DNA of 64,000 nt from Miscanthus floridulus. Lineage: Eukaryota > Streptophyta > Magnoliopsida > Poales > Poaceae. The stretch spans positions 80,815,767-80,879,766 of the forward strand of contig NC_089584.1 in assembly GCF_019320115.1 (NCBI RefSeq), written 5' to 3'. Numbering within the stretch: position 1 is the stretch's first letter; the number at the start of each line of letters is the position of its first letter. The translations under genes and the position numbers were made by a program. The notes below the pieces were generated by a model. The model searched no databases, was not told the origin of the DNA, and saw nothing but the letters and a program-made list of their open reading frames with translations. This document shows, piece by piece, positions 46,661 through 57,245 of the stretch.

Positions 46661-49600
46661 TGTAACACCTCGGGTGTTAGCCTTGCATAACTTGACTTGC
46701 ATAACATGAGCATGATCATCAAGCGTTCATAAACAAGCATTTACAGTTGAAACATTGATTTGAAACATATGCAACGTTGCTTGTTATTGCATGTTTCTTT
46801 GTACATATGCAACTGATCAGGAATGTAAACATGTACTTGGTAGATTTGAGTCACCAAAAATATTTGGCAATGCTTAGGTTCACAAATGGAACATGGATCA
46901 TGAATGTCATTTTTCATGGTCAAGTCTTTAAGGCATTTCATGTGATTTCTTTCAATAGCTCTATGAGTGACTACTACATGAAATGCTTGGATGGCCTTGC
47001 AAATTGCTTAAACATGCTTAGAATATCATTAGGAACAACTTTGGTATTTAGTGCTAGGGCTAGTTTGGTCATTAAGCCATGCTTTGATGTGTTTCCTCTT
47101 TTAAAAGTGACATGTTTGACCAATTTGGAACTAGGTGTTAGGGACCTTGCATGGAGGAGTTCACTAAAGCAATGTTGTAGTGTTTGACATAAGGAACAAC
47201 TTTGATTTTTGGGCCTTTGACTGATTTAGCTCCTAACATGTGTGAAATTGGATTTCAAAAATCATCAAATCACTGATTTCCACACTTAGCAAATTTCACC
47301 AAGTCTTTTTCAATTGACCGACTGACAGGCTCACTTTGGGGATGTTTTCTTCTCAGTTCGGTTGTGAATTAGCATGAGGTTATTGAACAATAGTTGGAGC
47401 TGGTACTTTGGGCTACAAAAATCATGTAGATCGTTTTCGCTTAGGAGCTATGGATTAGCAGTTAGAGGAGTGTCAAAACTCGTCGTCAGGCTCGGCGTAT
47501 CGCGACTGATGAACTGAATCAAGCCGATCGATGGCCGACCGGCGCCAGAGCGCGAACGCCGCGTGTCCGCGGTGACGGCCGCGCATCGCCAACGCCCTGA
47601 CCGCGCAGGCCACGACGCACCTGGGCGCACCTTCATCACGCCAGCGCCCGCCCACACTCAGCCGCACTCCATTTTCGCTTTGCCTCGGCCTTTCTTCCTC
47701 GCAGCAGCAGCCGCCGAGCTCTCATAGCTCCGTTGTCGCCACAGCCGCGCATAGCTCGCGCCTAGCCACTCCAGCACCACTGTCATAGCTCCACTGTCTC
47801 CCCAGCACCCCACTGCTTCTTCCCGTGCCCGCTGACAGAGCCCGGTAAGCCACCGTAGTGCGTGTAAGCTCGCCGGAGTTCTGCCGTGAGCCCCGTCGTC
47901 GTGGCCACGCCGCCACAGTCCTCCACCCGCTCCGTTAGCTAGCGCGCTAGGTCCCCCAGCATTCATAGATGCTTGTCCACGCGTTAATTTGAACCACCGT
48001 AGCCCACACCAGCATACCGCCGTGGTCTAGCCCCGCCGTTCCACCATGGTCGCTACCGTCAGCTCTAGAGTCGACGATAAGTCTGGCCAAGTGGCTCAAT
48101 CGCTTCGCTAGGTCACGTAGGTCATGTAGTGAAGATGTTACCGCTGGCGAAGCTCGCCGTCGACGAGCCGTAGCCGCGCAGTGCCCAGCAGCGCCGCTGC
48201 TCTGCTCCGAGTCAATGACATGTGGGGTCCCCTGACCACCGGGTCCCACCAGTCAGCGACTCCGTGTTTGAAGGCTAACTCATTTGAGTTCAGTTTTTGA
48301 TTTCTTTTGTGATTTTCATATCTTCAGTTTGGTAGCTCCAAAATTTATGAAATAAATATGGTTGTGTTCCTTAGGAAGTGTAGTATTTAGGAAAAATATG
48401 TTCTTAGCTACAACAGTAGAAATTTCTGGAGATTTAAATAAGGATTTGAAATGTGCTTTTGAATGTATTCAAATTTGTTTATTTTATATCTAGAGTTCCT
48501 GTGCTCCAAAAATTATGAAATTTTTGTGGTAAGCTAGTCTTAGCATATATGAGCTTGGGTAATAATTTTAAGACCAGTGCATGTGTAGAATTATAGTTAT
48601 AGATTTTTCTTTTATGGCTAGTCAATCCTTGCATGAATTTTTATAAATTATTTATGAGTCGAAAATTCATGAAATTTGTTGGAGATAATCCTAGTACCAT
48701 ATGTATGTTAAGAAAAATAGGAAATCTGTTGCTTGACACATTTCAATAGGATTTTCCATTTATGCTATTTCAAGCCTTGCTGCCTTATCATTTTTGTACA
48801 GAATGTTCTACTTAGTAAAATGACATGAAATTTTTATAGTAGTCCTTTGATAGCATTAGTAAGGCACTGTAAATTTTTGGGAATTTATGAAGTACATCTG
48901 ATATATGTTTATTATTTAACCTAGATATCTAAATAAAATAATAAAGGCAATTAAATAAATAGTTTGGGCTCCACCATTATATTATCTTAAATGTAATTAG
49001 TATGCTTAAATTGTTGGTAGATTATATGTTGTCAAATTTTGAATGATTACATGAAGTAGAAGTATAATTACTTTATATTGCATATTAAATAGTTTCCGGA
49101 CTGATTCTAGAGTTTGATGAGTTGCATGTAGAAACTGATGTGTACTGTAAAAATGGTTAATAACAAAGTGGTAGGGAATTTGATAAGCTTTCCAGAAAAT
49201 CCAGGATCACTATTTTTGGATTTGTAGAACTCTAGTTATGAGTGAAACAAGTAGCTACTGTTTGTGGCATAGTCGATGCATTGTAGAAGTAGTTAAGTAA
49301 TAATCGAGAAGAGATATGCACCTACTCAATCAACGTGATGCACTTGTTAACATATATGCATTCATAATACTTATACCCTACTCATGCATCTAGGATCGGA
49401 GGAAGAGATCATGTTGTTGGAATTCAAAGAAGCAGAGGAAGGGAACCCGCAGGAGGATCCGCAAGCCGCAGCTCCCGAAGGCGTGGAGCAGAACCCTGAA
49501 GAGCTTTCGGAGTGTCCTGACCATCGCCCTACTTCCTTTCTGCGAGGCAAGCCCCGGAGCATTATAAGTCTCCCAGTAATTTACAAATGTTTACTTACGT

Positions 49601-51045
49601 ATTTATGATTGATGCATTAGGTTATAAGAGTTGAATGAAACCACTTGATGCATGTACATTCCTTGTCCAGATATTAACCCTTTAACCGGTATAGGTCCAG
49701 GATCGAATATATATGCTTAGCCATGCTTAGACCGGTAGAAGTCGGGTGATGTCCTGTCACCTGCGAGATGTAGGTGGATACTAGAGCACGGTTGGCTAAA
49801 TCTGCTATCGTGGAACAGAACCATGAGGTAAAAGAAAATTGAGACCGGACGGGAAGTTGATAGAGAAGCAACAAGACATGGAGGTCTTGGGTGTGGACTT
49901 ATCCCCGTCTGTGTCGATTAAGGACCGTACCGTTGTTGGCGCTTCTGACAAGATTGAACGCATACCTCTCACTTAGCTGGCCGGATAACTCGTTCCGACC
50001 GCGAAGCCGAGTAATTCAACTCAGACCGGGAACCGTTCTGTTGTGCGCTCCTTTCGGGGAACGATCAGACTGAGCCCAAGGGCAGGCTTGGCCTGAGCAT
50101 CCTGGCATCTAGTGTTCTAGATTGTGCGGCGTGGTATGGACCCGCGAAATGTGTACCTAAGTTATACCAAAGGTGACCTAAGACTATCATGGCTGGTAGA
50201 TCTGGGTTTGTGTTAGGAATAAATTCCCAGCTGGTTGAAATCGATTCGAATCGCCGTCTCTCCCGGATAGTGAGAAACTTGGCTAGTCCCAACATCGTAG
50301 CAACTATATTATGAAACATGATGGTTCAGATGAATATGGAATCACAATACCTGCTATGGTTACTATTGTATGCTTCTAAATGATATACCACATGTTTGGC
50401 ACAGTATAGTTGCTAATCTAGAAATGGATAGTTATAATTAACTTGATAAAGGAATCATAATTGTACAACGGGTAAATTGCCTTTACGCAAAATGTTGTCA
50501 AGTTACATCCACTTATACCGCCTTGCATGATCCTTGGAGTCATTTTATTTCTGGTTCATGACGGGTAAGTCTAGCTGAGTACCTTCTCGTACTCAGGGTT
50601 TATTTTCCCATTGTTGCAGATGACACTGTGTATCATGGGTATTGCAAGAGTTGCTTCTATCCTGCTGTGGATGAGGAGTAAGCCTTGGGTAGGCTTCTTT
50701 AAGTGATTCCTATCTTTGCTTTTGTGGACCGTGATCTGGTCTGGCACTGTATCAAACTATGTTGGAAACTTTATCTTCAAACTTATTTGCTTCCACTTTA
50801 TTTACCAAACTCGGTTTGTAATAACTTTTATTCGTACTCTGATGATGAAAAATATCTATGAACCTTATGTAATTTGTGGCATGTATGTTGAATCCTGTAC
50901 GATCTTGGTTGTTGTAAATCGTTTATCGAGACCCATCGTGGTACTCGATAGACTACCGGGTTTATATGGGTTCAAGTATGACAGTGCGACCGCTTGCGGA
51001 TTGCCATTGTACTTGTATTCTTATAAATTGGTCAGTTCTGTGACA
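46661..51045 (+). repeat. 5' LTR of Element 4
   Basis: 4385 bp, from TGTAACACCTCGGGTG to GTTCTGTGACA. It has a GC-rich pocket at 47490-48250 and AT-rich DNA after it. From about 49700 it is clearly homologous to the last part of the Element 1 LTR (CACCTGCGAGATGTAGG, ATCGATTCGAATCGCCGTCT). It splits the pol gene of Element 3. Confidence 0.88.
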
Positions 51046-51047
51046 GC

Positions 51048-51059
51048 TGGTATCAGAGC
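51048..51059 (+). promoter_or_regulatory. Primer-binding site of Element 4
   Basis: TGGTATCAGAGC, exact complement of the 3' end usual for initiator methionine tRNA, two bases after the LTR. Confidence 0.85.
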
Positions 51060-51812
51060 AAGATTCAACGTTAATTGTCACAAGTGTATTTAAAACAAAA
51101 GTTTTTGTTTTCCAAAAACCCTTCTCTGGCAACTAATAGTTATTTAATAGGTATTTGAAATCTAAAGTGTGTCAATGATCACTTTCCTTATGCCCAAATT
51201 AAGGACTATTAGGTGGCTATTTAAGTACTAACATGGGGGTTTTTACTTCGTCGTCCATACGGCGTGCTATAGTATGGATGCCATTCACTTGAGTGGTAAT
51301 GTATGGATCAAATGCCTCTATGCCAAGGTAAGATGAGTATATGACCACAAGATGTGAGCGTGTGGTCGGGAAGAGTTAGCTTTGGTACGGCTATGTATGC
51401 ATGCTTGCATGTGTATATGGTACGTATTTAATTGTGGGTTTAAATTCTTGTCGGGTAGATTGATACGGAAGTATATGTATGGGTATACATATATGAAAGT
51501 ATTTACAATTACATTCTGCATATTTCATTATGGGTTTAGGGCTGAAATGAAATTTTATGCAGGTACACTAACAACAAAACATGTAGCTCGACTAGTTACG
51601 CTATTTATGAGAAAATGTATGTATGCCACCGTGTCTACCGTTAGAAACAAATTTTTCCTAAGTTTGTGAGGACGTACGGAACGAGCATGCATCATGTTAA
51701 ATTACCATTCACATAACTACATTGATCCTCCCCTTATAAAATTCTTACTCGGTTATGTAACTCTTATCCATCATGGCATTGTCTCACCAAAGGGTACATG
51801 TTGATAGTGCAG
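51060..51812 (+). other. 5' leader of Element 4, with a block conserved in Element 1
   Basis: The 51190-51690 part matches 31040-31600 of Element 1 (see that entry). No supported gene. It ends with TTGATAGTGCAG directly before the ATG of the extra ORF. Confidence 0.65.
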
Positions 51813-52739
51813 ATGGCACGCACCAAGCAGACTGCTCGCAAGTCCACCGGAGGCAGAGCTCCTAGCCGTCAGCTTGCTCCACGTACCCGACAACGTCACA
51901 CGTTCCTTGGAGAGTTTGGGATGCCTACACTCTTATGGAGAGTGCTCAGCTATGTAGGTTATCCTGATGGAATGGAACCCCGCTACTTCTGGGCGAATGA
52001 GCGGTTGGGAGAAGGTCTCTTAGTTACTGTGGAGGCCGTTGTTTGTTCCCGAGGTGACGATTCTAAGTGGACAGGCTGGTGTTATGAGTCAACTGGTAGG
52101 ACTGCTGAAGAAGCAGCTGGCAGGGCAGCCTTTGGGATCTTGAGGGATATCATGGATCGTTTTCCTTAGGAGCTGGCAGCCGCTTTGGTTGGAGTCTTTC
52201 CAAGAGGTAATCCCTCCACTGACTCATGGCAGCAGGCAAGAGGGAGATCTTTGGAGATTAGTGCAACAGAAGGGCAGAACAGTGATAACCCTGCCATGAG
52301 CACCATGTTCACAGTGATGAGAGTGTTAGATGGAGTAGAAGGTAGCCTCAGACGTGTGTCTGGTGCTCTTGGTCATGCCCGCGAAGACCGACGTCAGCTT
52401 TAGAGGGAGCACAACGCCGAGATTGAAAGGCTCACTGAAGAAATGACTCAGTTAACTCACCAGCGGAATGCAGCCTAGTCCAGGGAAGATGTCCTGAGAG
52501 CTCGACAGTTTGAGCTGGGACAGCAGTTGGCTAATGCGGAAGAATACAATGATAATCTGCATGAAGAGGTTCATCTACTAAACAATCAGCTCCACCCTTA
52601 TGTCCCACCTGGAGCCACAGAAATGGATCTAGAAGGGTACGAGGAAGGAGAAGAAGAAGTGGAGCCTAAAGAAGAAGTAGAACCTGAGGAAGGAGATGAT
52701 TCTGCATCTGACCTCGATAGTGATCATGAGGAGGATTAG
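51813..52739 (+). pseudogene. Extra ORF upstream of gag with near-exact histone H3 N-terminal tail (Element 4 copy)
   Basis: A single frame of 309 codons interrupted by three TAG codons (52167, 52401, 52479) and no frameshift. Residues 1-20 are MARTKQTARKSTGGRAPSRQ; the mature H3 tail is matched for its first 13 residues, with K14 and K18 as arginine and R17 as serine. Next comes a domain of about 90 residues (YPDGMEPRYFWANE; VTVEAVVCSRGDDSKWTGWC; YESTGRTAEEAAGRAAFGIL), whose end vaguely recalls a double-stranded-RNA-binding fold (low certainty). Then come a helical coiled-coil region (EIERLTEEMTQLTHQRNAA; NLHEEVHLLNNQLHP) and an acidic tail (EGEEEVEPKEEVEPEEGDDS). The upstream ATG at 51798 is in frame but unlikely, because the H3-like start lies at 51813 after CAG. 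It is not a histone: there is no histone fold. Confidence 0.85.
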
Positions 52740-53094
52740 ATCGCTTAGCACTTAGTGGAAGGACTAATGTATCACCTTTATTTATGTAATGGACCTGTAG
52801 TTTGAAGTTGGCATTAGTAACCAGACCATCATGTAATGTTGATTAATTGCACGTTTGGATGAACATCAGTGCAATTCCAGTCCTTTGTCGGTAATCATGA
52901 TTTAAATTTGCATGCGTCATGAGCACGATAAGTGGTCAAATTGGTGATGTCATGTTGCGAGAATGAATTGTTATGCCTCTATTTTATTATGCTTTTGAGA
53001 ACTTTCTCCAGTAATTTCAGTTTGGCATGAGTACCTAATTCATCTGCAATCTCTTGGCATCAAACAATAATCGCTTATTGTTGCAACTTCGCAG
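52740..53094 (+). other. Spacer between extra ORF and gag of Element 4
   Basis: AT-rich, no gene. It ends TTGTTGCAACTTCGCAG immediately before the gag ATG, a splice-acceptor-like sequence. Confidence 0.5.
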
Positions 53095-54165
53095 ATGACG
53101 CGCACCCGTGCAGGAGCTAGTAGCAGCCAGGATGGCAACCAGGATGACTTGCCACCCCCACCGCCGCCGTCTGCTCAGGAATTCTTTACCCAGTTCCTAG
53201 GTAGCCAGAGGACAATGGAAGAAGCTTTGCGCCTTATCGCGCAAAACACTGCTCGTGGCCACCCACAGTAACCAGGGGCCGAGCCAAATCCGCACAGTTC
53301 ATTCAAGGAATTTCTGGACACGAAGCCTCCGATCTTCAAGGTGGCTGAGGAACCGCTATAGGCTGATGAGTGGCTGAATACCATCGAGCAGAAATTTCAT
53401 CTGCTAAGGGTCACAGAGCACCTGAAAGTAGAATACGCTTCTCATCAATTGCAAGGACCAGCAGGAATCTGGTGGACGCACTTCCTGTCGTCTCTGCCTA
53501 CTAATGCGAGAGTGACCTGGGATCAATTCAAGCTGGCTTTTAGGGGACACCATATTCCCCCAGGCCTAATGCGCATGAAAGCAGTAGAATTTATGAGGCT
53601 CACTCAGGGAACAAAGTCACTCACAGAATATATGCACGCATTCAACAACTTGTCAAGATATGCTCCAAGTTTCATGGATACTGAAGAGAAAAAGATTGAG
53701 AGTTTCAAGCAGGGTTTGGGTACCAAACTGATGAAGACTATGGCAAATTCTTGATGTGCCACGTACAATGAGTTTATTAGTGATGCCTTGACCCAAGAAA
53801 ACCACAACAACATGCATGCAGTTGCTAAAGGTCGTAAGAGGGCATATGAGGCCGGTGCATCCGGATCTTTCCAGTCGAAAGCGCCTGTCATAGCTAGGCC
53901 ACAATTCCATCCACCTGCACCCAAGTTCAGGCCTCCACCACTGAAAGCTCAGAATAATAGGCCACAGAAACCATTCTATAAGGCGTTCACTATTGCCTTA
54001 CCAAAAGGAAATGGTAAGCAGGACAGCTCCCCCGGATTCAGAAGTAATCAACCATGTTTCAACTGCAACCAACTAGGTCATTGGTCCAAGGAGTGCCCCC
54101 ACCCCAAGAGGAATAGCAACCCAAATCAGAACAATCAGAGGCAGGTGAATGCCAGGGCACGTTAG
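53095..54165 (+). pseudogene. gag: Element 4 gag with zinc knuckle
   Basis: Starts MTRTRAGASSSQDGNQDD. The gag core includes ADEWLNTIEQKFHLLRVTEH, LQGPAGIWWTHFLSSLPTNA, FKLAFRGHHIPPGLM and MRLTQGTKSLTEYMHAFNNL. The zinc knuckle is CFNCNQLGHWSKEC near 54055-54096. In-frame stops at 53269 (TAA), 53359 (TAG), 53752 (TGA) and 54163 (TAG) are all compatible with C-to-T changes in CAA, CAG or CGA. The frame continues without shift into pol, so gag-pol was one frame. Gag would form the particle that packages element RNA. Confidence 0.92.
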
Positions 54166-54171
54166 GGACAA

Positions 54172-56793
54172 GTGCATTATACTGCTGTGGAGGAAGTGCC
54201 CGCCAGAGAGGTTGTCACGGCTGGTATGTTTCTCGTCAACAAGCATCCCGCTGTTGTTTTATTTGATTCAGGAGCTTCTCATTCATTTATGAGTCAAGCA
54301 TTTGCATCTAGACATGATCAAGAAATTATAGAAGTAAGTAAAGGGGGTTTTAACATAAGTTCAGCAGGGGGAATTGTTACTACCAAAAAGATAGTCAAAA
54401 ATGTACTCATCTTGATACAAGGGAGGGAGTACACAACAGATTTGATAACATTGCCAGGGTTGTCGATAAGTGTAATCTTAGGCATGAATTGGATGAAGGA
54501 TCATGGTGTTCTTATTGACACTAGCACCCGTACCATTATGTTGAGAGAACCCATGGGAGGGAATGCTTTTCTAGTTCCACTCTCCCGCGAATTCGAACCC
54601 CAACATTTAGCCTGTGCTATCCAAGCCACCACCATATGTGATATTCCTGTGGTTTGTGAGTTTCTGGATGTATTTCTAGAGGAATTACCAGGTCTACCAC
54701 CGGATAGGGACGTGGAATTTAAGATTGAATTAGTGCTAGGTACCGCACCCATATCTAGAAGGCCCTATAGAATGCCACCTAATGAGTTAGCAGAACTTAA
54801 GGTTCAATTGCAAGATCTATTGGACAAAGGTCTTATCCAACCTAGCTCATCTCCGTGGGGATGTCCAGCATTGTTTGTGAAAAAGAAGGATAAGTCACTG
54901 AGAATGTGTGTAGATTACAGACCACTCAATGCTGTGACCATCAAGAACAAATATCTGTTACCCCGCATCGACATCTTGTTCGATCAGCTAGCAAAGGCAA
55001 AGGTATTCTCCAAAATTGACTTGAGATCAGGTTACCATCAGATAAAGATCAGACCGGAGGATATACCTAAAACTGCTTTCTCTACTAGGTACGGCTTATA
55101 TGAGTATTTGGTTATGTCTTTCGGACTAACAAATGCTCCAGCCTATTTCATGTACCTGATGAACTCGGTATTCATGCCCGAACTTGATAAGTTCATGGTC
55201 GTGTTTATCGATGACATATTGATTTATTCAGAAAATGAGTCAGATCATGAAGAGCATCTGAGGATTGTCCTATCCAGACTGAGGGAGCATAAGCTATATG
55301 CCAAGTTTAGCAAATGTGAATTTTGGATGAGCAAAGTACCTTTCTTAGGTCACATTTTATCAAGAGATGGAATCTCAGTGGACCCATCAAAAGTACAAGA
55401 GGTCATGGATTGGAAAGCCCCGACTTCGGTTCATGAAGTTTGGAGTTTTCTAGGGTTAGCAGGATACTATCGTCGATTTATTCCAGATTTCTCAAAGATA
55501 GCTAAGCCTATGACTAGACTACTTCAGAAAGATGAGAAATACAAATGGACACCAGAATGTGAAACAGCTTTTCACACCCTCAGAACTTTGTTGACTACCG
55601 CACCTGTGCTAGCACAACCAGACATTGAAAAGCCTTTTGATGTATTTTGTGATGCATTAGGAATAGGTTTAGGATGTGTACTTATGCAAGAAGGGAGAGT
55701 AATCGCATATGCCTCACGGAAATTGAGAAAACATGAAGTCAACTACCCTACACATGATTTGGAACTTGCAGTCGTTGTCCATGCATTAAAGATATGGAGA
55801 CATTACTTGTTGGGCAATGTATGTCATATCTATACTGACCACAAAAGCCTCAAGTATATCTTTACCCAGCCAGAACTGAACATGAGACAACGTAGATGGT
55901 TGGAATTGATTAAGGATTACAATTTGGAAGTGCATTACCATCCGGGTAAAGCAAATGTAGTAGCTGATGCACTTAGTCGAAAGTCCCATTGCAACACTAT
56001 GGAAGCACTATTGGAAGATGGATTCAACTTGCTACATCCTGCTGTACTACACAATATCACACTCAGTTGTTCGCTTGAGGGCAAAATCATAGAGCTACAG
56101 CAGATAGATGTAGGAATAAGTCACATTAAGAGAAAAATGCAAGAGCAAGAAACCAAACATTTTAGATTGGATGAAAGAGGTGTATTATGGTTTGAGGACC
56201 GACTAGTGGTGCCAAAAGACCGTGAGCTAAGGAATCAAATTTTAGAAGAAGCTCACTCGTCCAAATTGTCTATCCACCCGGGTAGTAGTAAAATGTATCA
56301 AGATCTAAGAACCCGTTTTTGGTGGACTAAGATGAAGAAAGAGATCGCAGCCTATGTTGCTAGGTGTGATAACTGCAGTAGAGTGAAAGCCGTCCATATG
56401 AAAACCACTGGATTACTTCAGCAACTGCCGATTCCAGGATGGAAATGGGAGGAAATTAGTATGGACTTTATTATAGGCCTTCCAACAATGCCACAAGGTC
56501 ACGATTCAATCTGGGTCATTGTTGATCGTCTTACCAAGTCAGCACACTTTATACCCATGAACATGCGGTATATAGTTGGGAAATACGCTGAGATATATGT
56601 ATCCCAGATCATGAGATTGCATGGAGTACCCAGGACCATAATCTCAGATAGAGGACCACAGTTCGTAGCTCGTTTCTAGGAGCACTTACACCAGGCTTTG
56701 GGAACCAAGCTAATCAGAAGTTCAGCTTATCATCCGCAAACTTTAGGACAGACAGAGCGAGTGAACCAAATCCTAGAAGATTTACTTAGAGCG
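54172..56793 (+). pseudogene. pol: Element 4 pol: protease, reverse transcriptase, RNase H, partial integrase
   Basis: 835 open codons, then TAG at 56677, then 38 more in-frame codons. Protease [15 protein letters not shown] (about residue 27). Reverse transcriptase with [52 protein letters not shown] and the catalytic [11 protein letters not shown]. RNase H with [29 protein letters not shown] and VADALSRK. Integrase has the HHCC finger ([16 protein letters not shown]...CDNC) and the core up to [12 protein letters not shown] and SSAYHPQTLGQTERVNQ. It ends inside the integrase core at EDLLRA, where LTR sequence begins. Gly is missing from the usual DGQTERVNQ (here LGQTERVNQ). Clade assignment to Tekay/chromovirus rests on LTR, primer site and RT pattern. 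Confidence 0.94.
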
Positions 56794-57245
56794 ACTGAAT
56801 CAAGCCGATCGGTGGCCGACCGGCGCCAGAGCGCGAACGCCGCGTGTCCGCGGCGACGGCCGCGTGTCGCCAACGCCCTGACCGCGTAGGCCACGACGCG
56901 CCTGGGCGCGCCTTCATCACGCCAGCGCCCGCCCGCACTCAGCCGCGCTTCATTTTCGCTTTGCCTCGGCCTTTCTTCCTCGCAGCAGCAGCCGCCGAGC
57001 TCTCGCAGCTCCGCCGTCGCCATAGCGACACATAGCTCGTGCCTAGCCACTCCAGCACCACCGTCATAGCTCCACCGTCTCCCCAGCACCCCACTGCTTC
57101 TTCCCGTGCCCGCTGATAGAGCCCGGTAAGCCACCGCAGCGTGTGTAAGCTCGCCGGAGTTCCGCCGTGAGCCCCGTCGTCGTGGCCACGCCGCCACAGT
57201 CCTCCTCCTGCTCCGTTAGCTAGCGCGCTAGGTCCCCCAGCGTTT
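56794..57245 (+). repeat. 3' LTR fragment of Element 4 joined to integrase
   Basis: ACTGAATCAAGCCGATCGGT to CTAGGTCCCCCAGCGTTT matches 47513-47965 of the 5' LTR with only scattered substitutions. It is thus the GC-rich LTR pocket without the first 850 bases. The right end is cut by the Tat element. Confidence 0.9.

Larger units (their letters stand above)
46661..57245 (+). mobile_element. Element 4: Tekay-like LTR retrotransposon with histone-H3-tail-like extra ORF
   Basis: Order: 5' LTR (46661-51045), primer site, conserved leader, extra ORF (51813-52739), gag (53095-54165), protease-RT-RNase H-integrase (54172-56793), then an abrupt join to an internal part of the 3' LTR (56794-57245). The join removes the integrase C-terminus, any chromodomain and the first roughly 850 bases of the 3' LTR. 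The LTR remnant is then cut by a Tat element at 57246. Confidence 0.88.

Noticed and set aside
47448..48249. Several - strand frames in the GC pocket of the Element 4 LTR, repeated at 56730-57268
   Set aside because: They overlap in different frames, lie inside an LTR, and match each other only because the LTR sequence is duplicated.
51813..51880. A real histone H3 gene
   Set aside because: Only the first about 21 residues match. No histone fold follows and the frame sits between a retrotransposon primer site and gag.
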